64,000 nt of DNA from Hemerocallis citrina (lineage: Eukaryota > Streptophyta > Magnoliopsida > Asparagales > Asphodelaceae): contig CM030361.1 in the NCBI GenBank assembly GCA_017893485.1, positions 306,557,224 through 306,621,223 of the forward strand. The letters are read 5' to 3'. Position 1 is the stretch's first letter. Every line of letters begins with the position of its first letter. Positions 45,067 through 56,078 of this stretch are shown here, one piece after another. The position numbers and the translations under genes are program-made. Below the pieces are notes generated by a model that saw nothing but the letters and a program-made list of their open reading frames with translations, did no database searches and had not been told where the DNA came from.

Positions 45067-48000
45067 TTAAATAGCATTTAAATTAATAAGACACCGCGAA
45101 GCATTTTCTAATCTCTCTAGCTTAAGGGCATCTCTAGATTTCTCTTTGAGCGAAGATGACCAAAATTTGAATAATACCAAAAATTCTTCAGATAACAGTC
45201 GAGGGGAGGAACGATGTTGGCGGAATAATCTGTTATTCCTTTCCTTCCAGATTATCCAGATGATAATCTGGAAAGAAAGGAACCACGATTTGTGGAGCGC
45301 TAAGGAAGGAGGGCGCTTAGAACAGCAATCATCAAGATTGATCGGAAGGTCAGTCATCTCCCGGGCCAGAACGGGTATTTTCCAGAGAGAACGGGAGAAA
45401 TTGCATTCTACAAATAGGTGATGGACATTCTCAGCGGAAGACAAGCAAAGGGGGCAAACTTGCCCCCAAGCCTGGTTCCTCTTATTAAGATTATCAACCG
45501 TAAGCAATCTATTGTTAAGAGCTAACCATGTCAGGATCTTTACTTTTAACGGTGCACAAGACTTCCAAATTATGTCATAGAATGGCGATAACGAACCTCT
45601 AAAATTAAGGAAATGATAAAACGAACCAACAGAGAACATCTTAGACGAATTCCAACGCCAGAAGAAATCCTCTTTATCGTGCCAAACCACATTGCTGATA
45701 GTGGCCAGAAGATTGTCAAAGCTGGAAGCTAGATGGCTAGGGAGGTTAATAGAAAGAGGGATCGACCAAACTCTGATGGATCCGTTAAAGGAGTAGTATT
45801 CAGATACCAGAGCTAAAGGATTGACCGCTAGTCGATAGATATCCGAAAAAACCGACGCTAAAGAGGAATCACCGATCCAGATATCAGTCCAGAATCTGGT
45901 CATAGACCCGTCGGCACAGCCGTGGGTAATTCCGATGAGGAAAGGAGCAGCAACTTTCCAAACTCCCTTCCAGAACGGAGATGCTTGCCTATGGGGGTGC
46001 TCTGGATAGCTCCACCAATCATCGGCTGGATAGAATCTGGCTTTAATACAATCGATCCAGGGAGGTCCTCATGTTTGAGGAATCTCCAAAGCCATTTACC
46101 CAGTAGAGCCATATTATGGTGCCTTAGGTCTAACACCCCTAGACCACCGGCGACTTTGGACGAGCAAATGACCTTCCAATTACACAAGTGTGATCCGGGT
46201 TTGTAAAGGGCTGATCCGGACCAGAGGAAATTACTTCTGGTCTGATCAATTCTTTTGATGACCCAAGAAGGAAGGAAATAGAAGGCCATCATATAGAGAG
46301 GAATCGAGGAAAGAACAGAATTAAGCAAAATTAGCCTCCCGCCTCGGGAAAGCAATCTCCCCGACCAAATCGAGAGCCTGGACTCCATTTTATCAATCAT
46401 GGGTGCCCAATCCGATCTATGAAGTTTCCCCTATCTCAAGGGGATACCTAAGTAAGATATAGGAAAGGAGGCAACCGGGCAGTTAAAAAATTCGGAAATT
46501 TCATCCTGCCTGTTAGGTGACCCACCCAGCCAAATGACCGACGATTTATTGAAATTGATAGAGAGACCAGAGGCCAGTTCGAAACAATAGAGCAGGAGTT
46601 TGAGATTCCTGAGGGTATGGGGATTAGGCTTAGCGAAGATAAAGGTGTCTTCGGCGTACTGAAGGTTAAGAACACCATTAAAATGACGATAATCGCCCAG
46701 ACCTTCAATGACTTGAGCTTCCCTAGCATTGCGTAGGAGCTTACTGAAAACGTCAGCAACCAAAGAGAAGAGAAGGGACGACAGAGGGTCCCCCTGCCTG
46801 AGGCCGCATTTAATTTTGAATTTGCGACCCTCTGTGCCGTTCACGATAATAGAAGAAGTACCCGTAAATAGGCTGGATTTAATCCAAGCGATCCATTTGG
46901 GGCCAAATCCCCTATGAATAAGGATATCGAAAAGGAAGTCCCAACTAACGCTATCGTAAGCTTTCTGAAAATCTAGTTTGAGAAGAATACCCTCAGATTT
47001 GGAATGGTGACAATATGATATAATCTCTTCGGCTGAAGCCACACTATCAAGGATAAAACGATCCTTGATGAAACCCGATTGAGCCGGATCGATGAGAGGA
47101 GAGATAACCTCTCTAAGTCTAGCAGAGAGAACTTTCATAATGATTTTGAACATGGTATTGATAAGACTAATCGGCCTGAAGTTCGCAACGGAGTTCGCGC
47201 CAATAATTTTCAGAATGAGAACGATGTGCACGTAATTGATGCGATCGAAAGAGAATGCGCCGCTATGAAGATCGGCGAACATTCGGACGAGGTCGTCCTT
47301 CAACCAATTCCAGAACTTTTGAAAGAAAAAAGCGGGGAAACCGTCCGGGCCCGGAGCCGCATCGCTTTTTAATGCGAAAACTGCGGACTTGATCTCGTCC
47401 AAAGAGAACGGATCCTCCAGAACAGATAGATCAATAGAATTAGCTCCATACAGCTGATTCCAATCTAGGTTCAAAACTCTAGATTTGGAGGAACCAAGGA
47501 GATTTTTATAGAACAGAAGGAAAGATTGGTGAATGTCCTTGGTGGAAGACACTTCCACACCCTCTCGGACGATCGAAGAGATGAGGTTACACCTCTGTCT
47601 GTGGGAGGCGAAGTTATGAAAAAAAGCGGTATTGCAATCTCCTTCTTTGAGCCACCGAAATTTGGCTCTTTGAGCCCATTTCAGATGGTCTTGGCGGAGA
47701 ATCTCCGAGAAATCTTGTTTGCAAGAACTTCGTTCATTGAAAAGGTCATTAGAGATCGGACCTTTCTCCTCCATTTTGTCAATAGATTCAATGGTGGAGA
47801 GAAGGTAATTTTTCAGGAAATTGGTATTAAACTGCCTTTCCTTGCGCCAGATTTTGCACCCGAATTTAATCGCGTGCAGTTTGAGAAGAATGGAACCCAA
47901 TCCGGAAGATCCAGCAATAACCGACAGGCATTCGGTTACGAGATTGACAAAAACCTGATCTTCCAACCAGAATTTCTCAAACCTGAAACGGTGCTGGCGC

Positions 48001-48704
48001 GGGAAATTAAAATCAGAGTGAAATGCGATAGGAACGTGGTCTGATGACGGGTTAGGGAGAGCAAGAGCAAAAGAATTATGAAACCGGTCGATCCATTTAA
48101 AGGATACTAAGAATCGATCGAGCTTGGCAAGCGACGGATGTTGTCGAACGTTCGACCAAGTAAAAGATCTACCTGACAATGGGATGTCAGTTAACTGTAA
48201 AGAGCGGATGCAGTCGTTGAACCACTGATTTCCTAGCAAAGAGGGGGTGGATCGGTCGGAGGCAAATCTTGTAGCATTAAAGTCGCCACAAAAAATACAC
48301 AGGTCATTAGCAACAGAGCGGAGAGAAAGGAATTCGGACCAAAACAATGGCCTGCCTGCGGAGTAGGAAGGACCATAGACCGAAATAACTGTGATATTGG
48401 TGTTAAGAGGCAGCCAGAGGAGGTGAACGATTAGAAAGAAATTGAGCCGTTGAATCGAAATCAAAGAGAAAATAAACTCTTTAAATCCAAACAGGATACC
48501 ACCCTTAGATCCTGTTGCATCGAGAGAAATCCAATTGGAGATGATGGATCCTCCGATCGACCTAAGGATCATGGGGGATGGTGAATCAAGCTTGGATTCT
48601 TGGATGGAGATAAGATCACAGTGAGAAGAGGATATTAATTGATAGATCGATCGCTGCTTGTCGGGACAATTAAGTCCTCTAATATTCCAAGAGATCGTAA
48701 TCAT
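45067..48704 (-). pseudogene. L1 ORF2: endonuclease, reverse transcriptase, zf-RVT (broken)
   Basis: ATG 48702-48704 overlaps the ORF1 stop by one base (TAATG). Residues 1-230 are an apurinic-type endonuclease: SWNIRGLN, IQESKLD, GDFNATRF and SDHVPIAFH are all present. RT follows at about 430-700 with DAAPGPDGFPAFFF, KLDFQKAYDSVSWDFL and GLRQGDPLSSLLF. The catalytic box reads QYAEDTF, with Glu replacing the first Asp. A TAG at 46431-46433 (codon 758) and a frameshift near 45980 separate the C-terminal part (45067-45903). That part has a zf-RVT domain with CPLCLSSAENVHHLFVEC and IIWKERNNRLF. The enzyme would nick target DNA and copy L1 RNA; this copy should be inactive. Confidence 0.93.
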
Positions 48705-51097
48705 TAAAAACCTTTGAACTCGATAACTCTAGATCTTTCTTTGGCTCTGATGGCAAACGCCACCGAGGAAGGGGATTGGAGGGTTAAAAAACCTAAGTCG
48801 AAGGCTTTGTTAATGAGATCAATATCAGAGCAATGATCAAATTGCAAATGATAGATCGACCCTAGAAGGGAATCCGATGTATCAGAATTAGTGAGTGACA
48901 AACCTCTAGAAGTTCGAGGGAGCTTCGCTCTCAACCGAGCACTCGATCTGATAAGACGGGGAGGGGAAATAGAACCCGACGTTAGTCCTTTCCTGGAGAG
49001 GATGCTAACCGGAGAGGCAACATTACTCACCGAGAGGGGACTAAACGAAATGGAGGACAGAACTACGATGTTAGGGATCGATGAAGGGACGGAAATGTTA
49101 TATGATTCTAATAAAGTCTTTACTAAAAGTTGGCAAGATGCTGCATCTGGCAAAGACTTCGAACAAGGTAAAACATCCGGGGAAATGGAATAGCACCCTC
49201 CCGGTAATAAAAAGAACGATAGGTAAGGGCGAGGAAGACGATGAATACTGCCGTAGAGAAAACTAATGCACACCAAACGATGAACAAAAAGGAGCAACGA
49301 AACACCATCAATACTTGAACAATGCTTAAAACAAACACTAACCTTGCTGATGGAGAGGGCTTTCTTGCGGTCCTCCTCTTCCTCCTCCAAAAGATTATCT
49401 TGTTCAGTCCAGGAAGGAGCTAGAGAAGCTTTATCACTCTTGATCTTGATGAGGGGAAGAACCGGGTCAGAGGAAGTGATCGTGAAATGCGCCAGCTTTT
49501 GAAATAGTTGCCAATCAGATTCATAGTGAGGATTAACCTCCCATTTGGGCCATGAAGAACTGGAGGCAGGCTGCTTGGGACCAGGGGAGTAAGATCCCGA
49601 TGGCAGATGAGCATAGGGAAGATCGGGCTTCACTTCTTGAGACTCGACGGGAGCCACCTGGGGCGAGGACTGAACATTAGAGGGAGGGGTAAATTTGTGG
49701 ACGGACTTAGCGGTCTGGTTAGAGGAGATATCCGGATTGATCCAAACGAGATTCGGCGGTTTGGCGGGAGAAATCTTGGAAATGGGGGTGGGGTTAAAAG
49801 ATTTGTTCTGGGAAAGAATTTTCTTCCTCGAAGCAAATTTAACAGGAGCCTTCCAAGGGGATTTAGAAGATGAGACAGAACCAGGGTGGAACGAAGAGGG
49901 ATTGGAGGAGGCTATAGCTGGGGCCTGCGGAATAATAGAAGAAGTCCCTTGATCCGATCTAAGTGCAGGAGAGGCCCGGTGGTACTGAACCGAAACCAGA
50001 AAGGAAACGAGTCCATCCTTCAGAACAAAAGCTTCTACGAGTTCACGATGCTCGGGTATGTCAAAACAAGCTTCAACTTGCAAACAGCCAGAGGCCAGCT
50101 TAGTAGCAGAGGAGATGCTGGTGAGCTTACCCACACAAATAGCCAAATCACCCACACGATGCACAGAGTCGCAAAACGGAGGTCGTCCCAACAACGTGAC
50201 CTTAGTAGGAGTAATCTTAGGAGTTAGATTCGGAGGAACGACCTGAACCCACTTGCGAATAGATAGTGAAATAGATGCAATCGATAAAGAGGAGTTCTCA
50301 ATCAAATCTTGAAGAAGTTTCGGGGAGGGGCATCTAATGACGACATCACCATTGGAGCAAGAACTAATGAACCACTCCCAATCCTTAACATTGCACGAGA
50401 CACAAAGAAAAGAGTTGAGAGTGAAAATAGGAATAGAACCTCCGTTAAAAGAGATGGCCCCGTAAGTGTCGAATGATCTCAGGCGATCGGAGAGGTCAGA
50501 AGTAGTGGTGAATACTTGCAGAACGATCGGCTTAGCGGGGAGCACAGTAGGAACGTCCTTAGGGACGGGCGGGATAACGATAGGATCGACCACGCGATTA
50601 ATCTCAGGCGGCGTAGGGAGAATCGGGGATCTGGAAGAGGGTTTCTTGATTTTAGAACGGTTGGTAGCTCCTTCGGAAAGCTTACGTTGTAATGCCAGAA
50701 AATCAAGAGCTGATAGAACTTGCTCAGAGATCGGGACCCCGATCGAGAGACCAAGCAATCTTTGAAGCGCAAAGCATTTGGAACGAGAGTGACCTGGTTT
50801 GAGACAGAAGAGGCACTTCATGGTGGCAACGCAGTTAATTTTGATATGCCCTGGTTGCAAACACCGGAAGCAATAGGTAGACGAAAGGCCAGAATAGGGA
50901 TTAGAGAAACTATATAGAGAGAATAGCTTAGAGTGAAATGGGCGGGAAAGAGGGGTAGGGGAGTTTCTCGGAAGCTTCCGAGTCCCAGAGTTAGGAGCGC
51001 CAGAGGACAAAAGCCCAACTTTGCTAGCAAAATGCAAAGGAGGCCTATTATTAGAAACTTTTTTTTTTTTAACCACTTGGACCCATGATAAAGCCAT
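48704..51097 (-). CDS. L1 ORF1 nucleic-acid-binding protein, intact frame
   Basis: An uninterrupted 797-residue frame starts MALSWVQVV and ends ...IEFKGF. Two CCHC knuckles lie near residues 77-107: CFRCLQPGHIKINC and CLFCLKPGHSRSKC. A DUF4283-like fold is suggested around residues 205-385 by WFISSCSNGDVVIRCPS, RKWVQVVPP and GCLQVEACFDIPEHRELVE. The middle is Pro/Ser-rich. The zinc knuckles near the N-terminus and the overlap with ORF2 mark it as the L1 particle protein that coats the element RNA. A poly-Lys KKKK comes from a long A-run near the start, where a length error would change the frame. The lack of stops contrasts with ORF2. Confidence 0.88.
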   Translation of the reverse strand: MALSWVQVVKKKKVSNNRPPLHFASKVGLLSSGAPNSGTRKLPRNSPTPLSRPFHSKLFSLYSFSNPYSGLSSTYCFRCLQPGHIKINCVATMKCLFCLKPGHSRSKCFALQRLLGLSIGVPISEQVLSALDFLALQRKLSEGATNRSKIKKPSSRSPILPTPPEINRVVDPIVIPPVPKDVPTVLPAKPIVLQVFTTTSDLSDRLRSFDTYGAISFNGGSIPIFTLNSFLCVSCNVKDWEWFISSCSNGDVVIRCPSPKLLQDLIENSSLSIASISLSIRKWVQVVPPNLTPKITPTKVTLLGRPPFCDSVHRVGDLAICVGKLTSISSATKLASGCLQVEACFDIPEHRELVEAFVLKDGLVSFLVSVQYHRASPALRSDQGTSSIIPQAPAIASSNPSSFHPGSVSSSKSPWKAPVKFASRKKILSQNKSFNPTPISKISPAKPPNLVWINPDISSNQTAKSVHKFTPPSNVQSSPQVAPVESQEVKPDLPYAHLPSGSYSPGPKQPASSSSWPKWEVNPHYESDWQLFQKLAHFTITSSDPVLPLIKIKSDKASLAPSWTEQDNLLEEEEEDRKKALSISKVSVCFKHCSSIDGVSLLLFVHRLVCISFLYGSIHRLPRPYLSFFLLPGGCYSISPDVLPCSKSLPDAASCQLLVKTLLESYNISVPSSIPNIVVLSSISFSPLSVSNVASPVSILSRKGLTSGSISPPRLIRSSARLRAKLPRTSRGLSLTNSDTSDSLLGSIYHLQFDHCSDIDLINKAFDLGFLTLQSPSSVAFAIRAKERSRVIEFKGF

Positions 51098-52044
51098 GGG
51101 CCGCTAATCGGGCCGCTGAGAGAGACGGCCCACACAAAGAACGGAGATGCTAACGCAAGAGAAGAGAAGCTATCCTGATCAAAAATGGAGAATAACAGTC
51201 CGCGCTAAAGCTCAGCACAGTACAAGCAAAGATTCCAGGGAACCCAGAACACCGTCAATAGGGCAATGAGAACCACTGAATGGAAAGCCGAGAAAGCCAC
51301 TAGAACGGTGTAAGACGTAAGCGAGGGGACGGTGAACGGAGATATGAATCGGGGATAATAAGAATAGGGCTATAGGGCAGAAGATCAGAACCAAAGACTA
51401 GAAAAAGAGGTAGAAGGGATAGCAGACGCACTCCCTAGAAACGGATCGAAAAATCGATCAAAAGAAACGGAGTAAAGCTAAGATGAATAAAAACCTAATG
51501 AACTGGGCAAAACAGCCCAATAGAGAAGAAGAACGTAGGGCAGGAAACTCCTACCGAAAAGGAGAGAAAGATCACCGCCAAGGGCACCAGCAGGTGAAAC
51601 AAAAGAATAAACACACCACGACAACCGCCGAGAAAATAACGACAGGGCCAGAGAAATACTTACAGTGCTTGAGATCTGCGGCGACTTACCACACTGGAGA
51701 GCTGGGCAGGGACACCACCTCACAGCCAGCCACTGGTGAACACACCTCCCGAGGAGAAGGAATCAAACCGCTGAGCTAGCGAAGCGAACGCTTATCGAGA
51801 GGGGAGGAGACACCGGATGAAAGGCGAGAAGATCCGAAGCTGGAAACGCAGGGAACACCCCCGGAGAAAAGGAACCTCTGGAGACAACGGAAGAGGGAAG
51901 AGGAACTGAAAAATTCGAAGACGGAGAAGCCACGAAAAGGGTTTCAAGAATGGGGCAAGGGGAGAAAGATTAATGAAAGAGAGAGGGGGATATGATCAGG
52001 GAGGAGACCGGATCTGTGGGAAGAAGAAGAGAGCTTCTGAAGAG
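51098..52044 (-). other. 5' UTR of the L1
   Basis: About 950 bp of moderately GC-rich sequence lies between the 5' end at the target duplication and the ORF1 ATG. It presumably holds an internal promoter, but I cannot point to specific elements. On the minus strand the first bases are GCTCTTCAGAAGCTC. Confidence 0.65.
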
Positions 52045-52552
52045 CATTGTATGCGACCTTGTTACGCTGTATCTGCATTTTCTATCTTTCTATCTGTGTG
52101 TAGGTTGCAGAATTCGCCTTGTCTTGCCTGGTTCGGCCTGCCAATGTATAGGTCTGTTCAGGTTTTTTCTGTCCACTTCTGGTTTTGGATCGTTGGGCAT
52201 CTGGTGTGGTGTTTGCTGTGTGTTTCTTCTGCTGTCTTTAGTTCGCCTCTTGTTGGCGTTTCCGCGCAGATGTGTACGTGCGAAGGCTCTGGCTGCTCCT
52301 TTTATGTCTTTGCTGTCAGCCTGTCCTTCATGCTCTCTGCTCCCTTGGGTTTTGTGTAATTGCTGCTGTTTTGCTGTTAGCTTGGCTACTTACATCTCCA
52401 TTGTTTATATTGTATATTTTTGAGTTCTTTCTGTCAGTTTTACATCTTGTAAACTGGTTGTAACAGTGGTGCATATTTCTCTCGTTTCTTTTATATATAA
52501 TTTTCGGCTGGAGTCGTTTGCCTCTATCCATTTATCAATTTTTTAAAAAAAA

Positions 52553-52892
52553 TCAAACTCAATAATAATAATAAAGTGTTAGGTTAGCATGTAACCCAAG
52601 GTGCAAATTTACAACAGATAGTAAATTGAACCTGTTTGTGCAATCATCATACATTAGTTGGGAGTTTGGCATCAAAACTTTTTAAGAAGATAAAACTATT
52701 TCAGCACAAAAAATACTTACATTTCCACTCTTTCATCTAAGTATCCGAATCTGCATCATCTTCCACCAAAAGCTTGAGTGAACTCTTTCACATATATGAA
52801 CTAAGTCTAATTTACATGTCCATATCCCCTTCTCAACAAGAGGCCAGATGAAATTCTTCGAGCCAAAAAATACTAATTGTACTTCCAGAGTC
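52553..52892 (-). other. 3' flank / probable 3' UTR of the PPR gene
   Basis: AT-rich, with an AATAATAATAATAAAG run at about 52560 next to the old LINE tail. On the minus strand the sequence after the stop contains no further conserved coding. No certain polyadenylation signal can be fixed. Confidence 0.5.
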
Positions 52893-55800
52893 TCATAACT
52901 GATTGATAGCCAGTAGATCTTGCGTCTCTTCAAAATCAAGCTCCTCCTCTTCCTCGTCCTCATCATCAATCTCATAATCTTCATCATCATCATCATCTAA
53001 GCCATCAAACTCGCTGACAGTTTCTTCAGTGTTATCAGCCTTATCTTGATTTACCTTCACACTCTCACCATCGACATTATCATTGCTAACCTCCTGTACA
53101 ATTATATTACCCACAAGCAAGTTGGCTTCTTCTCGCTCCTCCGTTGTCTTGGCTAGAGACAACAGAATGTTCTGAGCTTTCTGATCGGGTGGGAACCCAC
53201 GAGCATTCATCTCCTTGTACCATGCAACAGAACTCCCAAAATCAGAGTTCTTGCCATGGGCATCCATAATCGTAGTAAAAATGGTTTGGTTCGGTTCAAC
53301 TCCTTGAATTTGCATTCTCTCGTAGACCCGCATTACCTTCTCCAGGTTGTTCGCCTTGGCGTACCCTTTCATCAGAGTTCCATAGAATACGACGGTTGGT
53401 CGCAGACCATCATCTTTTACACGACGGAAGAATTTTTCGGCTCCCACCATGTCGGAAGCGTTGACATAGGCAGAGAGCATTGTTGCATAAGAGCAGAGGT
53501 CAGGAGTAATTCTGCAAAATAAAATGGGTAACCTTAGGTAAAAGAAGTTTCACTTTTCAAGTTGGACAACCACCTTCACATTAAACTTAACACTTCGTAG
53601 CCAGCAGATGTATGTTGAGATGCATGCTGTAATTTTGCTTACATGCATTAAAATGCACTTGCAAAATGTCGAAACATCTTTCAAGAATCTCAAAAGCAAT
53701 TTACGGTTTAATGGAAAGCCTCCGATTGAACTTTTACTTAATGGAATTCATAATTTATGTCTGTCTGTCTAATGAGGAAGAATAACTGTACTTGTCTCTT
53801 TTCATACTCTTGAACACGGTCCGAGCTTCCTCCACCATCCCAGATATTGCAAAAGCATCAAGCAAGATGTTGTATGCTTTACGTGTCGGCCTAACGAAAA
53901 TACCACAATAAAATATGATAAATATTTAGAGATAGGAACTATTGGTTAAAAGAAAAATGTCAAAGTTCGGGAAAAGAAAAATGCTATAAACCCATCAAAG
54001 TGTTCAAAAAATGGATGACAATCTTGCTTCCTAAAAAATGCCTATTTTAGGATATAATACAGTAGTTGGTGATTCCAAACATTTCCAGATCTATAGTTGG
54101 AAGAATCAAACATAATGAAAAAAGGTTTAGATATACTGAATATTCCAGGTAAGGAGTCATGTTAGAAATAGAAATTAGCTGAGATTAACTACAGTAAGCA
54201 CCTGACACCAGCATCCAGCATCTCTTCAAAAACAGCCAGTGCCTCATCTTCCCTCCTGGCCTTTCCGTAAGCACTGATGAGAAGTGCATAGCTCACTACA
54301 TCAGGCCTCAGACCTGCTCGTTGCATCTGGATAAATATAGAATGTGATTTTTAAAATGCAAAAATTCTTACAGAGAAGGCTTATTTAATTTGGTTGATCA
54401 CTAAATTCTTTCATCTATAGCAGTTACCCCTAAATGCAAATGGTGGTCACCATAAAAGGCCATTAAAATAATATTTTCAGTAAAAATCTTGAATTATAGG
54501 CATCACTTTTTTGTACGATCCGGTTGGGATTTTGATTGAACTGCCGATCTGGAGTAGGTTCGTATCTTAATTTTGCGCTTTTCTATTTATTTTTTTGGGT
54601 GTGATCGGAGCTGAAATTGAGCGGTATTATTATTAATATTATTATAAAATAATAATAATTTTTCTTTTGGTAAGGAAAATAATTACAGTGAATGACTTTA
54701 TTTTGGGAATTATTACACTTATTTGTGAATGTTTGTTGTTTATTGTACGTTTCCTCTATATTTTGTAGTTTTTTTCTGGGAAAGTTATAAGAGTTTTGGA
54801 GATTATCTACTGCAATCCCAGCTTCATTTTTGGGCACTATTTACCTTTGAATTTCTCTTCTTTTTATTGTTACTTTTTAAAGTAATATTAAGAAAAAGAC
54901 AAAAGAAGACAGCGATCGGTGAGAATTCTTTGCCTTATTTTAAGTAACAAATTAATTTAGATTTTACTATAGCACTATCAATAACAAATTAATTCTTAGC
55001 TTTTACAATTCCTATCAATTTTATAATAATAAAAAAAATACTTCAATAGCAAGATTTGGGCACAGTTCTACTTTGAATTGACATTCAAATTGTTCTTTTT
55101 GCTTGAACATATGGAGTATTCTTTTGTTGATTGGTTCAAATATCCAACTTTTCAAGTAAGTGCAAGTAGTAATTGTTGTGATACTTTTGAACTTTTTAAA
55201 ATAATCATGAAATGCCTTCATAACATCTAATTAAGAAACCCTTTTTTAAAGGAAATAATAAAGATCAATTTTAATTAAATGTTTTTTCATTTACCTCATT
55301 TATTATAATAATACGAAGAGAAATAAAAAAAAGCCGAAAAATTAAGCTGGGATCGCATAATCTCGAAAACTACAAAAATAAAAAGGAAAACATACAGCAA
55401 ACAACAAGCATTCACAAAAAAAATGTAACAATTCCCAAAAATAAAGCCGTTCACTGTATTTTTTCCTCACACACACACACACACACATATATATGAGCAA
55501 TGCTCAGTTGCAAACGGGTCTGTGCAAACGACATTGCTGGCCATTGGATCAAGTTCATCTTGATCCAAAGACCGTGATCGAGCCCCGCCCGTTGAATGAA
55601 TCTAGGCGGTTGTTTGAAACAACGGCATTTTATAGCCTAGGCCGTATAAAAGGTCGTTGTCTCAGACATCTCGTTGAATGAACCTAGGCCGTTGTTCCAA
55701 ACAACGGCCTAAGTTGTTTGAAACAGCGGCATTTTATATATAGCCTATGCCGTTGTTGGGAACAACGGCCTAGGTTATAAAAGGCCGTTGTTTCCAAACG

Positions 55801-56015
55801 GCCTAGGTTCAAAAGTGGGAGTGAGTGAAAGAGCGAATGAGGCAAAGTGTTATTTGGAACGAAATTCCCAAATTACCCCTTACAACTTAAATGAGATGGG
55901 GTGATGGGCGGGTTCGATCACGGTCGTTGGATTTTGATCGATCTGATCCAACGGCCAGCAACGCCGTTTGCACGGGTCTGTTTGCAAACAGACCCATTTG
56001 CAATGGAGCTTTGTG

Positions 56016-56078
<63 letters not shown>

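Larger units (their letters stand above)
43944..52044 (-). mobile_element. Full-length L1-type LINE, 8.1 kb
   Basis: It is bounded by a 16-bp target duplication CATTGTATGCGACCTT (43928-43943 and 52045-52060). The 3' end is on the left with a short poly(A) (T-run at 43942-43949 on the plus strand), and the 5' end is at 52044. It contains a 5' UTR of about 950 bp, ORF1 (zinc knuckles), ORF2 (endonuclease, RT, zf-RVT) and a 3' UTR of about 1.1 kb. A 5'-complete copy with an exact duplication points to a fairly recent insertion. ORF2 nevertheless has a stop, a frameshift and a changed RT motif. Confidence 0.94.
43266..52552 (+). mobile_element. Old L1 LINE 3' fragment (two pieces) holding a younger L1
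   Basis: The first piece, 43266-43943, codes the C-terminal end of an L1 ORF2. It shows WWGQWTSHRVKKYFLASW and KERNNRIFSNKF, with an in-frame TGA replacing the Trp of the usual IWKERN. It then runs into the 3' UTR. The second piece, 52061-52552, is the rest of the 3' UTR and ends in GGCTGGAGTCGTTTGCCTC followed by a short A-run. The last 40 bases match the 3' end of the younger L1 inserted here, so both belong to one family. Everything upstream of the ORF2 C-terminus is missing. Confidence 0.75.

Noticed and set aside
47526..48044. 172-codon plus-strand frame (and others within 45146-50765) as genes
   Set aside because: Antisense shadows of L1 ORF1 and ORF2, which carry clear domains on the minus strand.
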